A stretch of DNA of 64,000 bases from Motacilla alba alba (Eukaryota; Chordata; Aves; Passeriformes; Motacillidae). Position numbers and translations under genes: made by a program. Each line of letters starts with the position of its first letter. Position 1 is the stretch's first letter. The stretch lies in contig NC_052018.1 in assembly GCF_015832195.1 (NCBI RefSeq), positions 40,583,258 through 40,647,257 on the forward strand, given 5' to 3'. Under the pieces are notes generated by a model. It had not been told where the DNA came from, searched no databases, and was given only the letters and a program-made list of their open reading frames with translations. Of the stretch, positions 12,931 to 26,454 are shown one piece after another.

Positions 12931-12941
12931 CTAAGGTAAGA
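12931..12941 (+). other. Strong candidate 5' splice donor
   Basis: CTAAG|GTAAGA matches the donor consensus well, with the exon ending at 12935 and the intron starting at 12936. Its position about 75 bases after the CpG island fits the end of a non-coding or 5'UTR first exon on the plus strand. No matching downstream acceptor or exon could be tied to it. Confidence 0.35.
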
Positions 12942-12999
12942 AGAAATATTACACGAGAGTATTTTCTGGCTTTGCCCCAGAAACGCATCCCTATTCAAG

Positions 13000-15900
13000 A
13001 GGAGCACTTCAGCATTTGCTTATGTTTAGGCACGTGCTCAATTCCTGTTGACCTAAACAGAAACGAAGCATATGTGTTTAAATGAGCATATGCTTAAGTG
13101 CATTCTTCAGACAGGAGGGATGGAGGCAATTAAGCACGTATCTATATGCAAGCTAACTATCTGTCATTTACATTTAGTCATTGTGATGCATTTTGGACAG
13201 TGAACAATTCTGGCAAGGAATTTTTTTACTAATCATTTCACAACATTTGATAGCTTTAAGGAAAAGACAACATTCTCCGTTCCTTTGAAATAAGGTTTTC
13301 TCCCTAAAAATACCACAATAAATAAATAGACCAAACCATAGATTTTGCAATTGCAACTTTTCTCAAAGAGGTAACAAATAGCACTGGAATGTAAGCTGAT
13401 GTCTGTGTCCACTCTGGGTCATTTCACCAGAGAGAGACATCTTGCATAACCATGAAAGGAGACAGAACTGTCATTTAAGTCTTGAAACACAGAATAAACT
13501 TTTCCCATCCATTGTTCCCTTGTATATGTGTAAATGTTACCTTCAGTGGGCATGATTTGATTTAGGCCTTCCTCACATTGCAGCTGGTTTAATGGAATGC
13601 CATAATAGTGTCACACGGTTATTCTTGAAAAACAGCTACTAAATGTTGATGTTACTTATTGTAGCAATATTTATGTGAGAATGCTGCAAATACTTGGGAA
13701 AAGGTTTTAAAGGTTGAAAGGCGAGTATAACCATAAATTATGAGAAATGCTGCAGTTGGGAAGTGACATAAAGTTCAATGGCCTCAGCTGTCGACACTGT
13801 GTGTTCATTGTTTTGGACACTCATGTGACTGCGTCTCAGCCAGCCAAGGGCTGGTTCTCTCCCTCACTGGATGGGATTTCAGTGCAGGACTGTGGAGGTT
13901 TTTAAAGTGATTCTCTAATGTCTGTTGTGTAACTTTCTCATCTCTGACACAAGAATCACCCTAAAAGCCAACCTTAGTAGTCTGAGTGACTGAAACAGAT
14001 TATGGGGTTCACATGAATGCTGGCTTACAATACTAAATCATGTTTTATTTCCTCATAACATTGAACATAGAAACAGAAGATAGAAATGCAGTGCTGGCCA
14101 GTAAGGCAAATTATTTGTTTGAGGTTTATTCCCAGGATGTTTGAAGTACTTTTTGGGAGCCTTCTACCCAGCAAAGTGTAGAGAAACCCAGAGCCAAAGC
14201 CAGCCCAAAGGGTCACAGTGCCACTGACGCAGTGGGGTTTCCCTACCAGGCAGAGAACATCTGGGGCATCTCTTGTCTAGGAGGGAAGGAATAAGGGATG
14301 GAGCTGAGACAATGGGCCTGGGGGAAGATCTGCAGAGCTGGGCTGGCTGCTGCTGTCCCCTGCCGTGGCCATCTCTATTTGATCTCATGCTCAGCAGCAG
14401 CCTGCTGGCTTCTCTCAGGCTGTGACACAGGCAAAGCAAGCAGCAAAGCCAGGATAACCTTTCTGCTCACAACAGCCCACAGCATCTTTTGCCTGTATCT
14501 AGACTAGCACAAGGGAAGCTTGGAACAGATAACATCCTGAATTGTAAGATTGTGCCAGGCTGTCCTCAGACATACTGTGCCATCCTCCTCCTGACACCCT
14601 CCTCAGGCAGTGGAGAGCTTCATGGCTTAGATAGATTAGATTGGTCCCTTTATAAAGTTCATTTTGAAATGGAAGTATCAAGTGTTGTGGCATGCAGTGA
14701 GGCCTCCAACCTCCCCCCAAAACTTTTAAGCATGCTCTGGATGGTCGAGGGAGGAGACAGTTGTACCTAAACCAGAGGGTTTGGTTTGTGGGCAAGGAAG
14801 AGTCCACACATAAAACTGTGGGCAAATCTCAGAAAGTGTCATGAGGGGTTATTAGAGTCCAGTAAATAAAGTCCTTAGCAGCCATACCTGTAGGTCTCCA
14901 TGCACACACTCCATGCTACTTGCTGTCTTGTATCCCCTCCACCCTGCCCCTGTCTGTGCCAGTCCCTGAGCAGCTCAGGCAGATCCAAGGTACTGTGATG
15001 TGAATGCTACAGGTGCTGCAGTTATGGCATGATCTACAGAAGAGTCCACATCTTTGAGAAAATCCACTTTTCCTTCAGTTTTACTCCTTTGCCTTAGTTA
15101 GGCTTTCAGTTCTCTGTGCCCTTGGTATGAGCAGGATGTTGATGAAGCCTCTGGGCAGTTTCCTCATGCCAGAACCACATTGGTGCTGTCCCAAGAGTTA
15201 CCAGGTCACCAATAAACTATCCAATTAACAAAACCTCAGAAGTTGTCCCTGAGCACTCAAAATCCTTTTGTCCTGCACCCTGTGGCTGGAGAAACTCCTT
15301 CTGTTCAGTAGCAGAGGTGGAAAAAAACAGAATTTTCTGGAGACAACTCTGGCACCTAGGGTCCATTCCACCACTGGAGAAATCTTGCCAGCCTGGCAAC
15401 TTTTGCAGGAACAAATGCACCTTGGAGATGGAGCACTTTGATGCTCAGGGCTTAGGGCTTCCTGCCCTTTTGCAGCATTGAATATGTTATGCAAGCACAT
15501 GTGGCTACAGGTGCACGCATTTACACAGTGCTTGTGAAACATCACTTATTCTGCATTTATAAAAAGTCTGTAATGCATGTTAAAATATTTTTTCCCTGAT
15601 TTGAATATTTGGTTAATAAATGGGACAGCCTGTAGCAATGTTCTCTTCTGCCAAGACAAGGGTAACAGGGACATTGTACAGATATGCATTTAGCAAAATG
15701 TCATTAGCACATAAAACCTAAAATCATCATAAGCCCATAAAAACTACGGTAAGCCAACAAGTAAAATCTCAGTAAGTCTATAATCACATAACCCCTGTAA
15801 TAAATTGCTGTTGTATAGTAAAAGCTGATTAAAATAGATTAAATCAGTTCAAACTATGTTTGTCTCACCTTAATGCATCACATGGTGTTTATGCTGAGCC

Positions 15901-18900
15901 CTTTGCTTCCTTCCCTCTCCACACACACCCACAGTGATGGGGCAGACAAGTTCTACTTACCTGTACCAGACCTGCAAATCAATAACTTGCAGTGTGCAGA
16001 GACAATGCCAAATAAAAAATACTCTGCTTGAGCCTAGCAAATGTGCAGGGCACATAATCTAAAGCATAAATATGGCACTGGCCAAGTTAAATGGCTGTCA
16101 ACAGCCCTGTCCTGCTTTCAATGCCTTCTCTTCCTCAAAGGCTGCTAGTACTTGTGGTCCAAAGTTCTTCCTGACAGCAGAGAGGCACCTAAAATACAGC
16201 TAATGAGGAACTAGCTAATCCCAAATATGATAGCAAGTGCCAATACCTTGCTGCATGCCTTTCTTCAGACAGCTGTTGTGGGAAGAGGTTCAGGGCAAGC
16301 TCCAGGCAGTGCCACAAAGGCCCCTTGCTTTGCTTGCAAATCCTGAGGCTCCTATTCTGGTTCTGTGGGATGGGATGAATTAACCTCTCCTCTTTGTTTT
16401 CTCTGACTCCACCAAGAAGCAGCAGCCACAGTATTTCATCGTGTCAGCCCAAGTCTGCCATAAATCAATCAGCTATGTCCAGCTGCTGTCTGTGTGTCAG
16501 GAAATGCTCCCCAGGTGACAACCACCGGACGCTCTACTGTATAAATGCTGCCTCACTGTGTCAACCTCTCACCCTTCACAAAGAAACAGCTCACCAAAAG
16601 TTTCCATGGTCTGTCTTGTCACAACCATGGGCAGCAGCAAGAGGAGAAGTTCATGAAGTTCAGCATGCACACAGATTTGTGACGGGGACACTCAGAGCAG
16701 CCTGGCCTGGTCCCTCCACACCAAACGCCCTCAGTGATGAGTGAGCTCAGCAGCTGCCCAGCTGTACTATCCATCTGGGGGAACCACCCAATGTTCCAAT
16801 TAGAAATATGCTGTAGAGCAGCAGCTGATTTGTGCTGGTGGTCCCATGAAATGTCACATAGCTTGGTGACCAGTAATAATCTACTTATCTTTTCTTTTCT
16901 GAGAGCTTTGTTCACAGGTAATCCCAAAAGGGGAAAAAAAACCACCAAATACACTGCTTATTGCAAGTCTTTCCTTATTCAGTCCTTCCTGCAAAGAAGA
17001 TAAAATTCAAACAGTGAAGGGAGCATGAAACCTGTTCCTGAAAGTAAGGCAGAGTATCAGAGTTTTGGAGCCAGAAATGTCTTTTTAAAAGATGATTAAC
17101 TAGTAACGTCTCTGTAATGATAAAGGGGGATTTTCAGAAAGTCAGTTCAGCATTTCTAAATCAAAATAAAATTTTCAGATCAACTTTCAAATGGAAGTCC
17201 CAAAAAATGATTGAAAACACTGAGTCAGTGGTGTGATATCTTTCTGTGAATGGTTCAGTACACCTTGTCTAGGAGAAGGAGAGAGATACAAGGGAAGAAG
17301 GCAAGGAAAGAGTAGGCAAGGAAACAAAAAACATTTCAGGAATTACTCTCTATATTGCTCACTAAGAAACTAACTTTTAATCTTTAACTTGGCTTTAAAA
17401 AGACTATGTTATCAATTAATTTCTAAGTTTTAAGCCATGTAGAAAATTATCAAAGATATTGATTCTGAAAGAAAATGCTTGTAATTCAGTTGCATAAGGG
17501 TGAGACAGAAAAATCCAAATGTCAAGCTGAAGTCAAAGAAGGATCAAGAAGATCAAAGCTGTGGGACTTTGTCTTCAAAGTTGCAAGCTCTTAGATGGAC
17601 AATTAAATGAAAGTCTGAAAGTGGAGGTTTGGGATGGTTTTGGAGGCTTCCAAAGAAATACCATTAGTAGCTGGCAAACTGTAAAGCCATTAAATAACCT
17701 TGAAGTTGATACAAATTTCATAGAAGATCTATCCTAAAATAATAATTAAATGTGCTACAGAACTGGCCAGGAAAATCATCTATTCCTTATCACTTGCTTC
17801 ATTGGACATCTATAGGATAACAGCATGTGCTGCCTCAGTGAAAGTTAAAGAATGATGTCCATAGGGCAAACAGTTATCTATAAACTCATTTCTTACAAAC
17901 CTTTAGGGAGACAAAATCCTTTTGATTTTATTGAATGTACATTTCTGTCTAATCTCCTGCCAGCCTCTCCTTAGCACTACCAGTGGCTGCAGAATTGACC
18001 CTGGGCTTGAGCTGAGCTCACCCTTTGGAGTGAGCCATAACTCCTGGAAATGGTATGTAAAGGCATTTTTGATGCCTGTTTGAACGAAGTGGATATCAAT
18101 GCAATCCATCAGAGCATTCTCAAGCCATGTGGGATCCAAAGATTGCTAGTGCCAATCATAATTTGGCTTCTTACCCCATAAATGCCTATTGTTTCATTTT
18201 CATGATCACACACTTCATAGTCAGTTAGAGGCTCAGACAAAGGTGTTTGGGGTCTTTCCTTTAAAAATTAGTACTTAGGCTCTGCTTCAGCATGGCATCT
18301 GAGTTTATTCTTAGCTTTGTTTTCAGACCATTCTTCAAGGAGCATCTCTACAGCTTAACAGCTACAGTGTAATTAAGAAACATACTGGGGACAAGATTCA
18401 GACCACCAGTTTCACTTAGGAAAACCACAAGCTTGTTATTTGGAGAAAAAAAAATTAGAAGCATTGAAAAAATTAGGAGCATTGAAAGAAAGGTTCCTTC
18501 TACCCAGGTGAAAAGCAAGCATCTCCAGGAAGGATTCAGGCCATGTACCTTAGGTAGCCATCTGAGATGAAATAGTCAGGAGTTCCAGAATCACGCCACT
18601 TGTCTTTAGTGACACAGCAATGCACAGACCTAAAGAATATTAATCTTTATGATCCCTCTCTCCTCTTCTGGTCTTTTTTCTCCTCACCTTGTCCATTGGT
18701 TTGAAGAGACATACTGCTACAACCAGATCCTTTTGGTCTTCCTCTCTGCCCCTGACATCCTTCAGACCACCTGGAAGATGCCTTCCTGACTGGTGGGCAG
18801 GACATGCTTGGTCAGTCTTTCACCTATGTTTTGCCAGCGTCTCCTGAGAAATCCTTTCTTCTATAACCTCTATGTCCTTTAATTGTGTGAACTTCTGATC

Positions 18901-20985
18901 AGCTTCGTCAGACACACGTCTCTAATTTTTTTTTCTCCTCTTCTGGACTAGATGGGAAAAATGGGTTTTCTCGAGGCCAAATCCACCTTTTTCCCCTAAA
19001 GATCTCTATTTGAATTTCCCATCAGCAGAAGTTTCTATCATTAATCTGTCTCAGGTAGAGGAGCCTCACCCAGCCTTTCCTCAGTTTCTTCTCCATTAAG
19101 GAAGTAAAAACACCAGATAATTAATCTGAGTTCCATATTCATAGTAGATTTTTAGAGAGAATCCCTGGTGTCAAAATCTTAAGCTCTCCATAGGCAGAAT
19201 AGCCAGTCAAGAGTGCCCAGCAGTGGACAGCCCTCTGAGACTTCATAGCACCCCTTAAACTCAGGTTCTGTGCCTTTTTTATTCATTTCTAAGACATATA
19301 TTTGTGCTTTTTCTTGTCAGTTACTGAGATTGTGATATTCTTAAGAGTTCATTGTTACATTAAGACCCCTGTTACATAAATCAGGTAGACATACTGAAGC
19401 AGTGGTGAAAGGATGGCAGCAAATTGGGAAGAAAAAAAAAAAAAGATGTTTAAAGAAAAGTAATTAGTACTGGACTGTGTCACATTTTCAAAAATGTCCC
19501 AGATGTAACAACCAAAGCAGAGCTAGGCATGTAAGACAGAAAGGTTTTTGCACCTTGAACGACTGAAGAGACCAATCAGAAAAATTTCTGCCTTGGAGGC
19601 ACAAGCTGAACTTAGCCTGCAGGTATTTGCATGAGATGGGCCTGGATTAAGTGGGCTCCAGCACAGGTGCATTTGGGTTTATCCACTGAGATCGGTAATG
19701 GCTCTCAAGCTCTTTAAGTATTCTCCTGTCTGGAGTACCATACTTGCAAAGAGGACACAATGGGAACAAACCAAACTTAAGCAATCTTCAGTGAGAAGAT
19801 GCACTTATTTGTGTGGCCCTACTTCTCCAGCCTTCTTCCCGTGCTTCTATACAGCAAGACCCAAATAAAACAGAAGCACATTCCCCTGCTAAGCCTCTCA
19901 CTTCGCACTGACACAAGCAGCAGTCCCCATGGGACCAGGTTATCCCAGCCTGTCATTGCCATGCTCTGAGCCACGCCGATGCCTTTTTCTTGCGTGATGG
20001 CTCTCTGCCAAAGGAGCAGAACTGCCTGCTGTGCTGGATCCTGACACTGCAACAGCCACATGTGCGAGCAAAATGCATCCTCTTCTCCTCCTAGCTCTGC
20101 ATCCTGTCACTGGTGTGCACAGACAGATAGTCCTCCAAAGTAATTACAATTACATTGCAATTAGTAACAGTCAGGGCTTCACAACAGTGGGCAGTTTCCA
20201 GGTACTGCCCTGTGTAAGGGATGTCAGTCTTTCCACATCTGTGGCTGAAATGCTAAGGAGAAACAAGGCAGTAGCCCTTGCTCAAGACCAAATCCTCTCA
20301 GCTGCAATTATCTTACTCTTTGCCTAAGAATAAAACCAACACATTCAGAGTCTTAGCCCATTTGCTGTTGCTTGAGCTTCATTGTGCTGTTGCTGTCAGT
20401 GATGCTTGGCTTTTCTTCCCAGATCTAGGTAAAGCTGGTCCGTGCTGAAGTCAGTTATCTCTGTAAGAAAAAATTCAATATAAAATCTCTGCCTTTGGCT
20501 TTTCTCAGCACTTGCCCTTTCACTCGCAAAGCTTGTTTATGGTGCAAACGATTTACAGAAGTCTGACAGCAGTTCAACAAGGTGAAAAGCAAAAGGCAGA
20601 AGAACTCCACGTTTTTGTCATGTCATAAACATGATAGAACAACAAAAACAATTCCATTTTCTGCTTTCTCCTTTCACTAGTGATAAAGTCAGATCTCTGA
20701 GGAGGTATTACTTTGAAACTAACACTTAAATATGTGCCTTTGAGGCTTTTTTCCCATTGTTTTCTTTTTAAAATGAAGTTTTAAAATACATCAGGGATTC
20801 AGTAGTATCTATAATTCTGTCTCTAGATTTCTGCTTCTCTAAGATTTGCTTCTTTGTATCTTTTATTCCAAAAGTATCTCTGGTGTAAACAGGTGCAACT
20901 GTCTCATCTTCCATGAAGGTGCACCCATACAAGCAAACATGCTAAACCAGATGTTTTGGGAATGTATCCCTGCAGTTCCTTTCGC
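13000..20985. other. Long non-coding stretch
   Basis: No gene is recognised in about 8 kb. The first 110 bases (13005-13110), with CACGTG-like, CATATG and TTTAAATGAGCATATGC motifs, look regulatory. A purine-rich tract lies at 17270-17330. A 20-base tandem near-repeat (ATTAGAAGCATTGAAAAA / ATTAGGAGCATTGAAAGAA) lies at 18451-18492, and a 13-base A run near 19432-19444. Frames are short (up to 116 codons) and lack supporting splice or domain features. Confidence 0.45.
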
Positions 20986-20988
20986 CAC

Positions 20989-21246
20989 TTCCTTCCTTCC
21001 TTCCTTCCTTCCTTCCTTCCTTCCTTCCTTCCTTCCTTCCTTCCTTCCTTCCTTCCTTCCTTCCGACACTTTCTTCCTTCCTTCCTTCCTTCCTTCCTTC
21101 CTTCCTTCCTTCCTTCCTTCCTTCCTTCCTTCCTTCCGACACTTCCTTCCGACACTTCCTTCCGACACTTCCTTCCGACACTTCCTTCCGACACTTCCTT
21201 CCTTCCTTCCTTCCTTCCTTCCTTCCTTCCTTCCTTCCTTCCTTCC
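20989..21246 (+). repeat. Composite (TTCC)n and 13-bp GACACTTCCTTCC minisatellite
   Basis: Three TTCC arrays are visible: 20989-21064 (19 perfect units), 21074-21137 (16 units) and 21203-21246 (11 units). Between the second and third lie five exact 13-base units GACACTTCCTTCC (21138-21202, starting at 21138, 21151, 21164, 21177 and 21190). A single GACAC interruption lies at 21065. The 13-mer apparently arose by expansion of the GACAC interruption together with two flanking TTCC units. The open frames here (Leu-Pro-Ser-Phe repeats on plus, Gly-Arg-Lys-Glu repeats on minus) are repeat artefacts. Confidence 0.97.
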
Positions 21247-21249
21247 ATA

Positions 21250-23015
21250 CCTGCAGGTCAGCTCAGGGTCTCTTTTCCTCTACTCCTCACAGTGATCCTC
21301 TTTGTTGGAGCAAGGAGCAGAACACAAAGTGAGCCATGACATCATCCCCCAGCACTTGGGTCTCTCAGTTCGCACGGGGTCTCATGTTGACCAGTACTGT
21401 CACATGCCTGACATGAGATGTCCCACATGGAGGGAAGGCATCTCAGCAGTCCCACATCAGCTTTCTGCAAGTCTGGTAACACCTGCTTTTTCAGTGAACC
21501 AGCTGGAGAGAAAGTGATATCAAGCTCAGCCAATACATTGAAATGACTGCATTAGGAGAAACTACTACCCAGTTGTTACCCAGATTATTATTTTTACCCT
21601 TTTTCTTTCTTTTTTCCCCATAAACCTCAGCACCAAGTTATCCAGAATATGCTATGGAAAGAGAAAAGGGGAGTAGAAGGGGAAGAAGATTACTTTCTAG
21701 CTGTCAGGCTGAAGCACATACAAGATGGTCTTTTGGAATATTTTGGCCCAAAACGGACTCTTGTAAACACATGGCTAAGGGACACAAATGCATCTCCAGA
21801 TAAGACACTGGTATGCCTCTAAGAAGATATTGATCTATGACCTAGGTTTAAATTGGAAGTGTTTACATCAGCACTGAAAACTCTTGAGAAAGTCACAAAT
21901 GCTCTCATACAGTTGCTTCCACCATTGGATCCAAAGACCAAATCTATGACTCTGCTCATACTCAGCTCTCTAATTTTTTTCTAAACACTATTTATCAGTG
22001 GGTACACATGCAAACTGCAAAGCATGACTGGTATGGCTGGCTGTTGGCCAGCATGCCACACATGTTAAACATCCTCCAAATAAAAAAAAAAAAAAAAAGG
22101 AAAACCAAGGTCTGTTTTTTCATCAGTTGTGCATCACAGTAGGATTTACTGACAAAGACAGTATACACCAGAGCGAAATGCATTTCCAACTATGTCCACT
22201 ATGATAAGACCTCCTCTTCCCCAGGAAAGGTTAAAGGATATTTTAAATGATGTGCAGAAGATAATGTTCTTGAGTTGAATTAAATTTACAGAGACATACA
22301 CTGACTTTCTGTTGGGTTGGCCAATGATCCTAAACAGTTCTGTGTCAAGATTAATGTTTACAATCTCTTGGTCCCAGTGTTATTGTGGGCTATTGATCCT
22401 AAGCCAAATTAGGACAAGTTCACAGAGCAACTTAGTCTAAGGATGGTCTTTTGACTTCAGTGGGTTTGGTACACTTCAGTGGGCTCAGGATGTTAGAAAG
22501 TGCCCTAGAAAATATCTGCTGCAATGCAAATCTCTGAAGTTATTTTAATTAAAAGGAAACAATGATAAAAATGTGAAAGGGTAGAAAAATTTTTCAAATT
22601 ATTCTGCTTCCTCTCTCTGCTACAGGTTTCCTGAAGTATTTGGGGAAAACCTTTCATCAGCACTTAGAGTTCCCCCCTCCAAAATGAAGAAAGTAATACT
22701 TGCCATCTTCAGGGGTGGGTTCTAAGAGAGGTAAGCGTGGAAAGTTCACAAATGTGCTGAAACCTCCAGGGGACAGGGTTAGAAAAGTAATATTAGCTGC
22801 AGTCACCTTATTTATTCTGCTCTAAGAATCATAAGGACCACATTTTCAAAGGGGTCTCAATTCATCTTTTTTTTTTTAACAGACTGTGTTAACATTAAAT
22901 CTGAATCATGTGCCTTCCCTCACTTGGATTGTCCTTGCCCTCAATGGAAGGGAAAGTCCTGAAAATGTATTTGCATTCTGTACAAACAGCTCTCTACTTC
23001 TATCTGCAGCACCCA
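21250..23015. other. Non-coding stretch
   Basis: No gene or clear element is seen. It contains a 17-base A run at 22082-22098. A GGTTGG..ATGATCCTAAA..TTCTGTG string around 22313-22346 vaguely recalls a CR1 tail but is too weak to call. Confidence 0.45.
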
Positions 23016-23017
23016 GA

Positions 23018-23232
23018 AACCAGCACAGGGGTGCGGAGGGAAGCGCGGGCGGAGAGCGCTGCTCCGTGCCCCTGCTGCACCCCGCGAGGAGAAAGGGCTT
23101 GCTTTTCTCCCTTTTCCTCCTGCCGAAGGAATCCCGGGGGCGGGCTGGGAAAGGAATCCTGATCACTGCTGGAACAGAGAGGGGGAGGAAGCTCATTCAT
23201 TCACCACCCTCTGGGCCGGGCTTGTACTCGCC
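23018..23232. promoter_or_regulatory. Small CpG-rich islet with GC box
   Basis: About 15 CpGs occur in roughly 215 bases (GAAGCGCGGGCGGAGAGCGC, CCCGCGAGG) together with a GGGGGCGGGCT GC-box-like site. The flanks are CpG-poor. It may be a minor promoter, an enhancer, or a GC-rich exon. An acceptor-like CTACTTCTATCTGCAG lies just upstream, ending near 23008. No coding frame is convincing. Confidence 0.3.
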
Positions 23233-23239
23233 TATTCCT

Positions 23240-26200
23240 TAACCCATTGAGCCACGTGCTTTTCTTCTGTCTGCTGACCCAAAGGAATTCTTTTCTCCCT
23301 GGTCCTTGTGTCAGGTGGATGTGACATTGGAAACTGCACCTGGGATGATCTACTCTACACTGGGCTTATGCATCCTACACCCTCAGCCCCACTATCCTTT
23401 GTGTCCCTGCAATGTCCTGCAGGTTTGTCCTGCACAGCCTGGAAATACTCGTTTATCTATCACAAGAATAATACCCCGTGTGAGACACCCATCATACGAT
23501 GCTCAACGCATTTAGTGTAACTCTCAATGTAATTCTAGTATCAACCCAGCTGACCCCGTGGGGATATCTAGCAAAAATCCTGGCTTAGAGCTCTGCAAAG
23601 TCAATGGGAATTTTTGAATCTAGCTTTCTTAAGAAAAAAAGGCCTGAATGGTCATGGAGGTTTTGGACAAATTGTGTTCTTATCGGTGTGAAAGACAGAG
23701 GGTATATTACCCCTCTACCCCACCTTCCTCCTGAACTCATGAGCACTTTCAGCTGAACCCAACAGAAGTGCACAATGTTCAAAGCCGGTCTTCTTCCTCA
23801 ATGTTTCATGCAGAGCAGCAAATGGCAGAAGAGACAGACCTTTCCAGTGCCCTCTCTGAAAAGGCAGCTACAGGCTGCTTGTGCCCACCAAGAGATGTCA
23901 GGAGAAGGTATTGAGAGGGAGAACTACCCCAACCCCCACATACACTCTGCTCATTGCTTAAGCCCTACTAGACACCACAGGATCCAGTCAGAAGACACAG
24001 TGCAATAGGAAATCAATTTTTGTAAATCTCAGTGCTAACAGAGCAACTTATTAGCTTTGCTTGCAGCAAGCACCTTTTCTGAAACTATTTTCTAGGGAAA
24101 TAAAAGTAACACTTTTTTTGAGGATGACTGTATCTTGCTACATCTGTTTCAGGAAAAACTGGAGCAGGGGTACCACTCTTTTGTGATTCTGTTTATGTAG
24201 TTGCAGCATTAATTGATGTTTATTGGCAGGACATGAGATTTCTCAGTATCTTGTACTTTTCTCTGAATCAAAACTCCAACCAATCATTTTTCTTTAAATA
24301 AAATGTAACCACAAGTTAGTGTAATTGGTTTGTGGATAAGACTGCTAGACTGGGGGGAAAGATGTGGATGTATTTCCCTATGAATCAATTTCCTGGGAGG
24401 TTTTTTTTTTTTAAAGAAAAGAGCAGCTGAACAAAATCCTATGTCCAGTGTAAGTTCTACAGCAGCTGTAAACTGGATGGATAGACCCAAGCAGGAAGTC
24501 ATTACGTAGGTACCAAGTTGTTTAGGCAGTAGTAGCAAGTTGTTTAAGCTAGAGACTTACAGAAGCCTGGAGGACCAAGGGTTTTGAAGGATATATGCAG
24601 AAAAGCAGAATCATGACCTCTCCAGATGTTCTCATGCAAACAGCGCCCTTCTCCTCCACTGGACTTTTAAAGGTTGTAACATAGAAAGGTGCTGGTGAAG
24701 GCAGTGTTTTGGCTAATCGATATCTGTGCATTGTCCTCTTGCTAGTTGTTAGTTTCAGCTTCACAGGATCCTTTGACTCAGAATGAGTATGGAATCAGTA
24801 TGTTACCTTTTGAACCACTTGCACCAGTTTCAGATCTTATCTGTGCTGACATTTTATCGTGGTCAACATCAGCTGTGAACTTGGCCCACAGTGTTTGTTA
24901 TGACACCCTGTCCCTCATGGCTTTGAGACCTACATATTCCTACTAACATCATAAAAACCTCTATATGAATCTTGGTATTTTATGGGTTTGCTGGCATCAA
25001 GGTCACAACTAGGATCTTCAGTGTCCAGTGTGCATTTTGGGATCTGCAGCTGAAAACAATGTGCAAGGTGTCAGTAAGGATAATATGCTGTGCTGTCTAC
25101 CAACAGTCAGAATTATTAATCAAATTCAGCTTCAGCAGAAATCATGATTTTTTTGCAATTCAACTGAATTCAGTGGGATCACTCAAAGGGATGCCATTGC
25201 AACAGACATGACATCTGGTCCTATGTCTTTCTGTATTCTAGCCTATTTAAATTTTAATACAAAACTAATAGTGGTATGCCTCAGGATTTTGGTGAAGAGA
25301 TTTTGGAATTCCTTCATTCTACTGAAAAATTGTTGAACTGGATTTATGCACCAATCTTGAAATGGATCATTCAGTTAATAGTGAAATTGTCAAGAAAAGA
25401 ACTGATTAATGAGCCAACTGGATCAGAAGGGATTTTGATGTGCTTTCCTTTGACAGTCCTAGTGGGAGAAGCTCGGGTAGATGTCAAAATGCATCTTTTG
25501 CTTTCTTTCATACCTGCTTTGTTGATAAGGCTGGCTGTAAGGTACAATCTGCTTACATGAGTAAAGACTTACAGTACAGAGTTATTTCTGTATTTTGGTT
25601 TGCTGTTTCACCTAATCATGTAAAATTAACTGTGGACAGCAAAATGGCCAGAGAGGCCCACCTGGCCTGGGGAGCCACAGGAGACAGGGCACATTGTTGA
25701 GGCAGCACATATTGCCCCAAAAATGGCTCTGACCCATCGAACAAATGCAGTTCCTCCTGCTGCCTGAAGGGCCAAGCACTTGGGAAGTCAAGTGAGTAGT
25801 CTCAGTGACTCAATATTTCATCTTCATGGGATACTTGTATTTCTGTGTCTCTGGAAGTGAATAAAGGAAAAATAAATCAAAAGCAAATTTCAGTTTTGTT
25901 TTGTAAAATATAATTAGATGACAACGCGCTCAAATGTTTGACAGTGTCATTTTTTGAAAGCAAAAGCCTGGGTAACCTTCCAGTCCTACTAAGTTGTTTC
26001 AAGTTGCTCAAGATCTCTTTTTTCTTACATAGCAAAACATCTTGTTGTGACACCTGCAGAAATTTTTGCTGCTTTTTCCTGTTGCCCCTTAACTATTTGC
26101 ATATCCCATCTCTCTTCTCTGACTGACTTTTAGCTGATTATTTCAACTTGTGTTGGTCATATTCACCCTACAGTCTGATGCTACAACCATCTAGGCACAC

Positions 26201-26450
26201 ATATAATTGGATGTGCTGGAATTTCTCCATTGACATTCTCTGAGCTAGTGGGAATAAATTAAGTTCATGCAAAAGCTTTACATGATCCAGATTCAAAATA
26301 CCCCCAAGTGCAATCAATGCCTCTGTGAGTGTTTGATCCTTTTGTTTCAACATGGGTAATCCTACATCATGTTTGTGATTCTGTTTTATCTGTTTTGAAT
26401 TGTGTTGCTATTATTCAGGTACCATAAGTAAATTGCCATTGTCTCCTAAT
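23240..26450. other. Non-coding stretch, one unexplained AT-rich frame
   Basis: No gene is assigned. A plus-strand 94-codon frame at 25276-25560 begins with a true ATG and encodes a peptide with hydrophobic Leu/Ile-rich stretches. I do not recognise it, and an overlapping frame continues to about 25700. It may be chance or a decayed retrocopy. A short tandem (AAGTTGTTTA spaced 22 bases) lies near 24515-24548. Confidence 0.4.
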
Positions 26451-26454
26451 CATC

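Noticed and set aside
20846..21339. Open frames of 79-149 codons on both strands across the TTCC array
   Set aside because: They encode pure Leu-Pro-Ser-Phe or Gly-Arg-Lys-Glu repeats read from the microsatellite and are not genes.
22313..22346. Possible CR1 tail fragment
   Set aside because: Only scattered matches to the GGTTGG, ATGATCCT and TTCTGTG segments; too short and interrupted.
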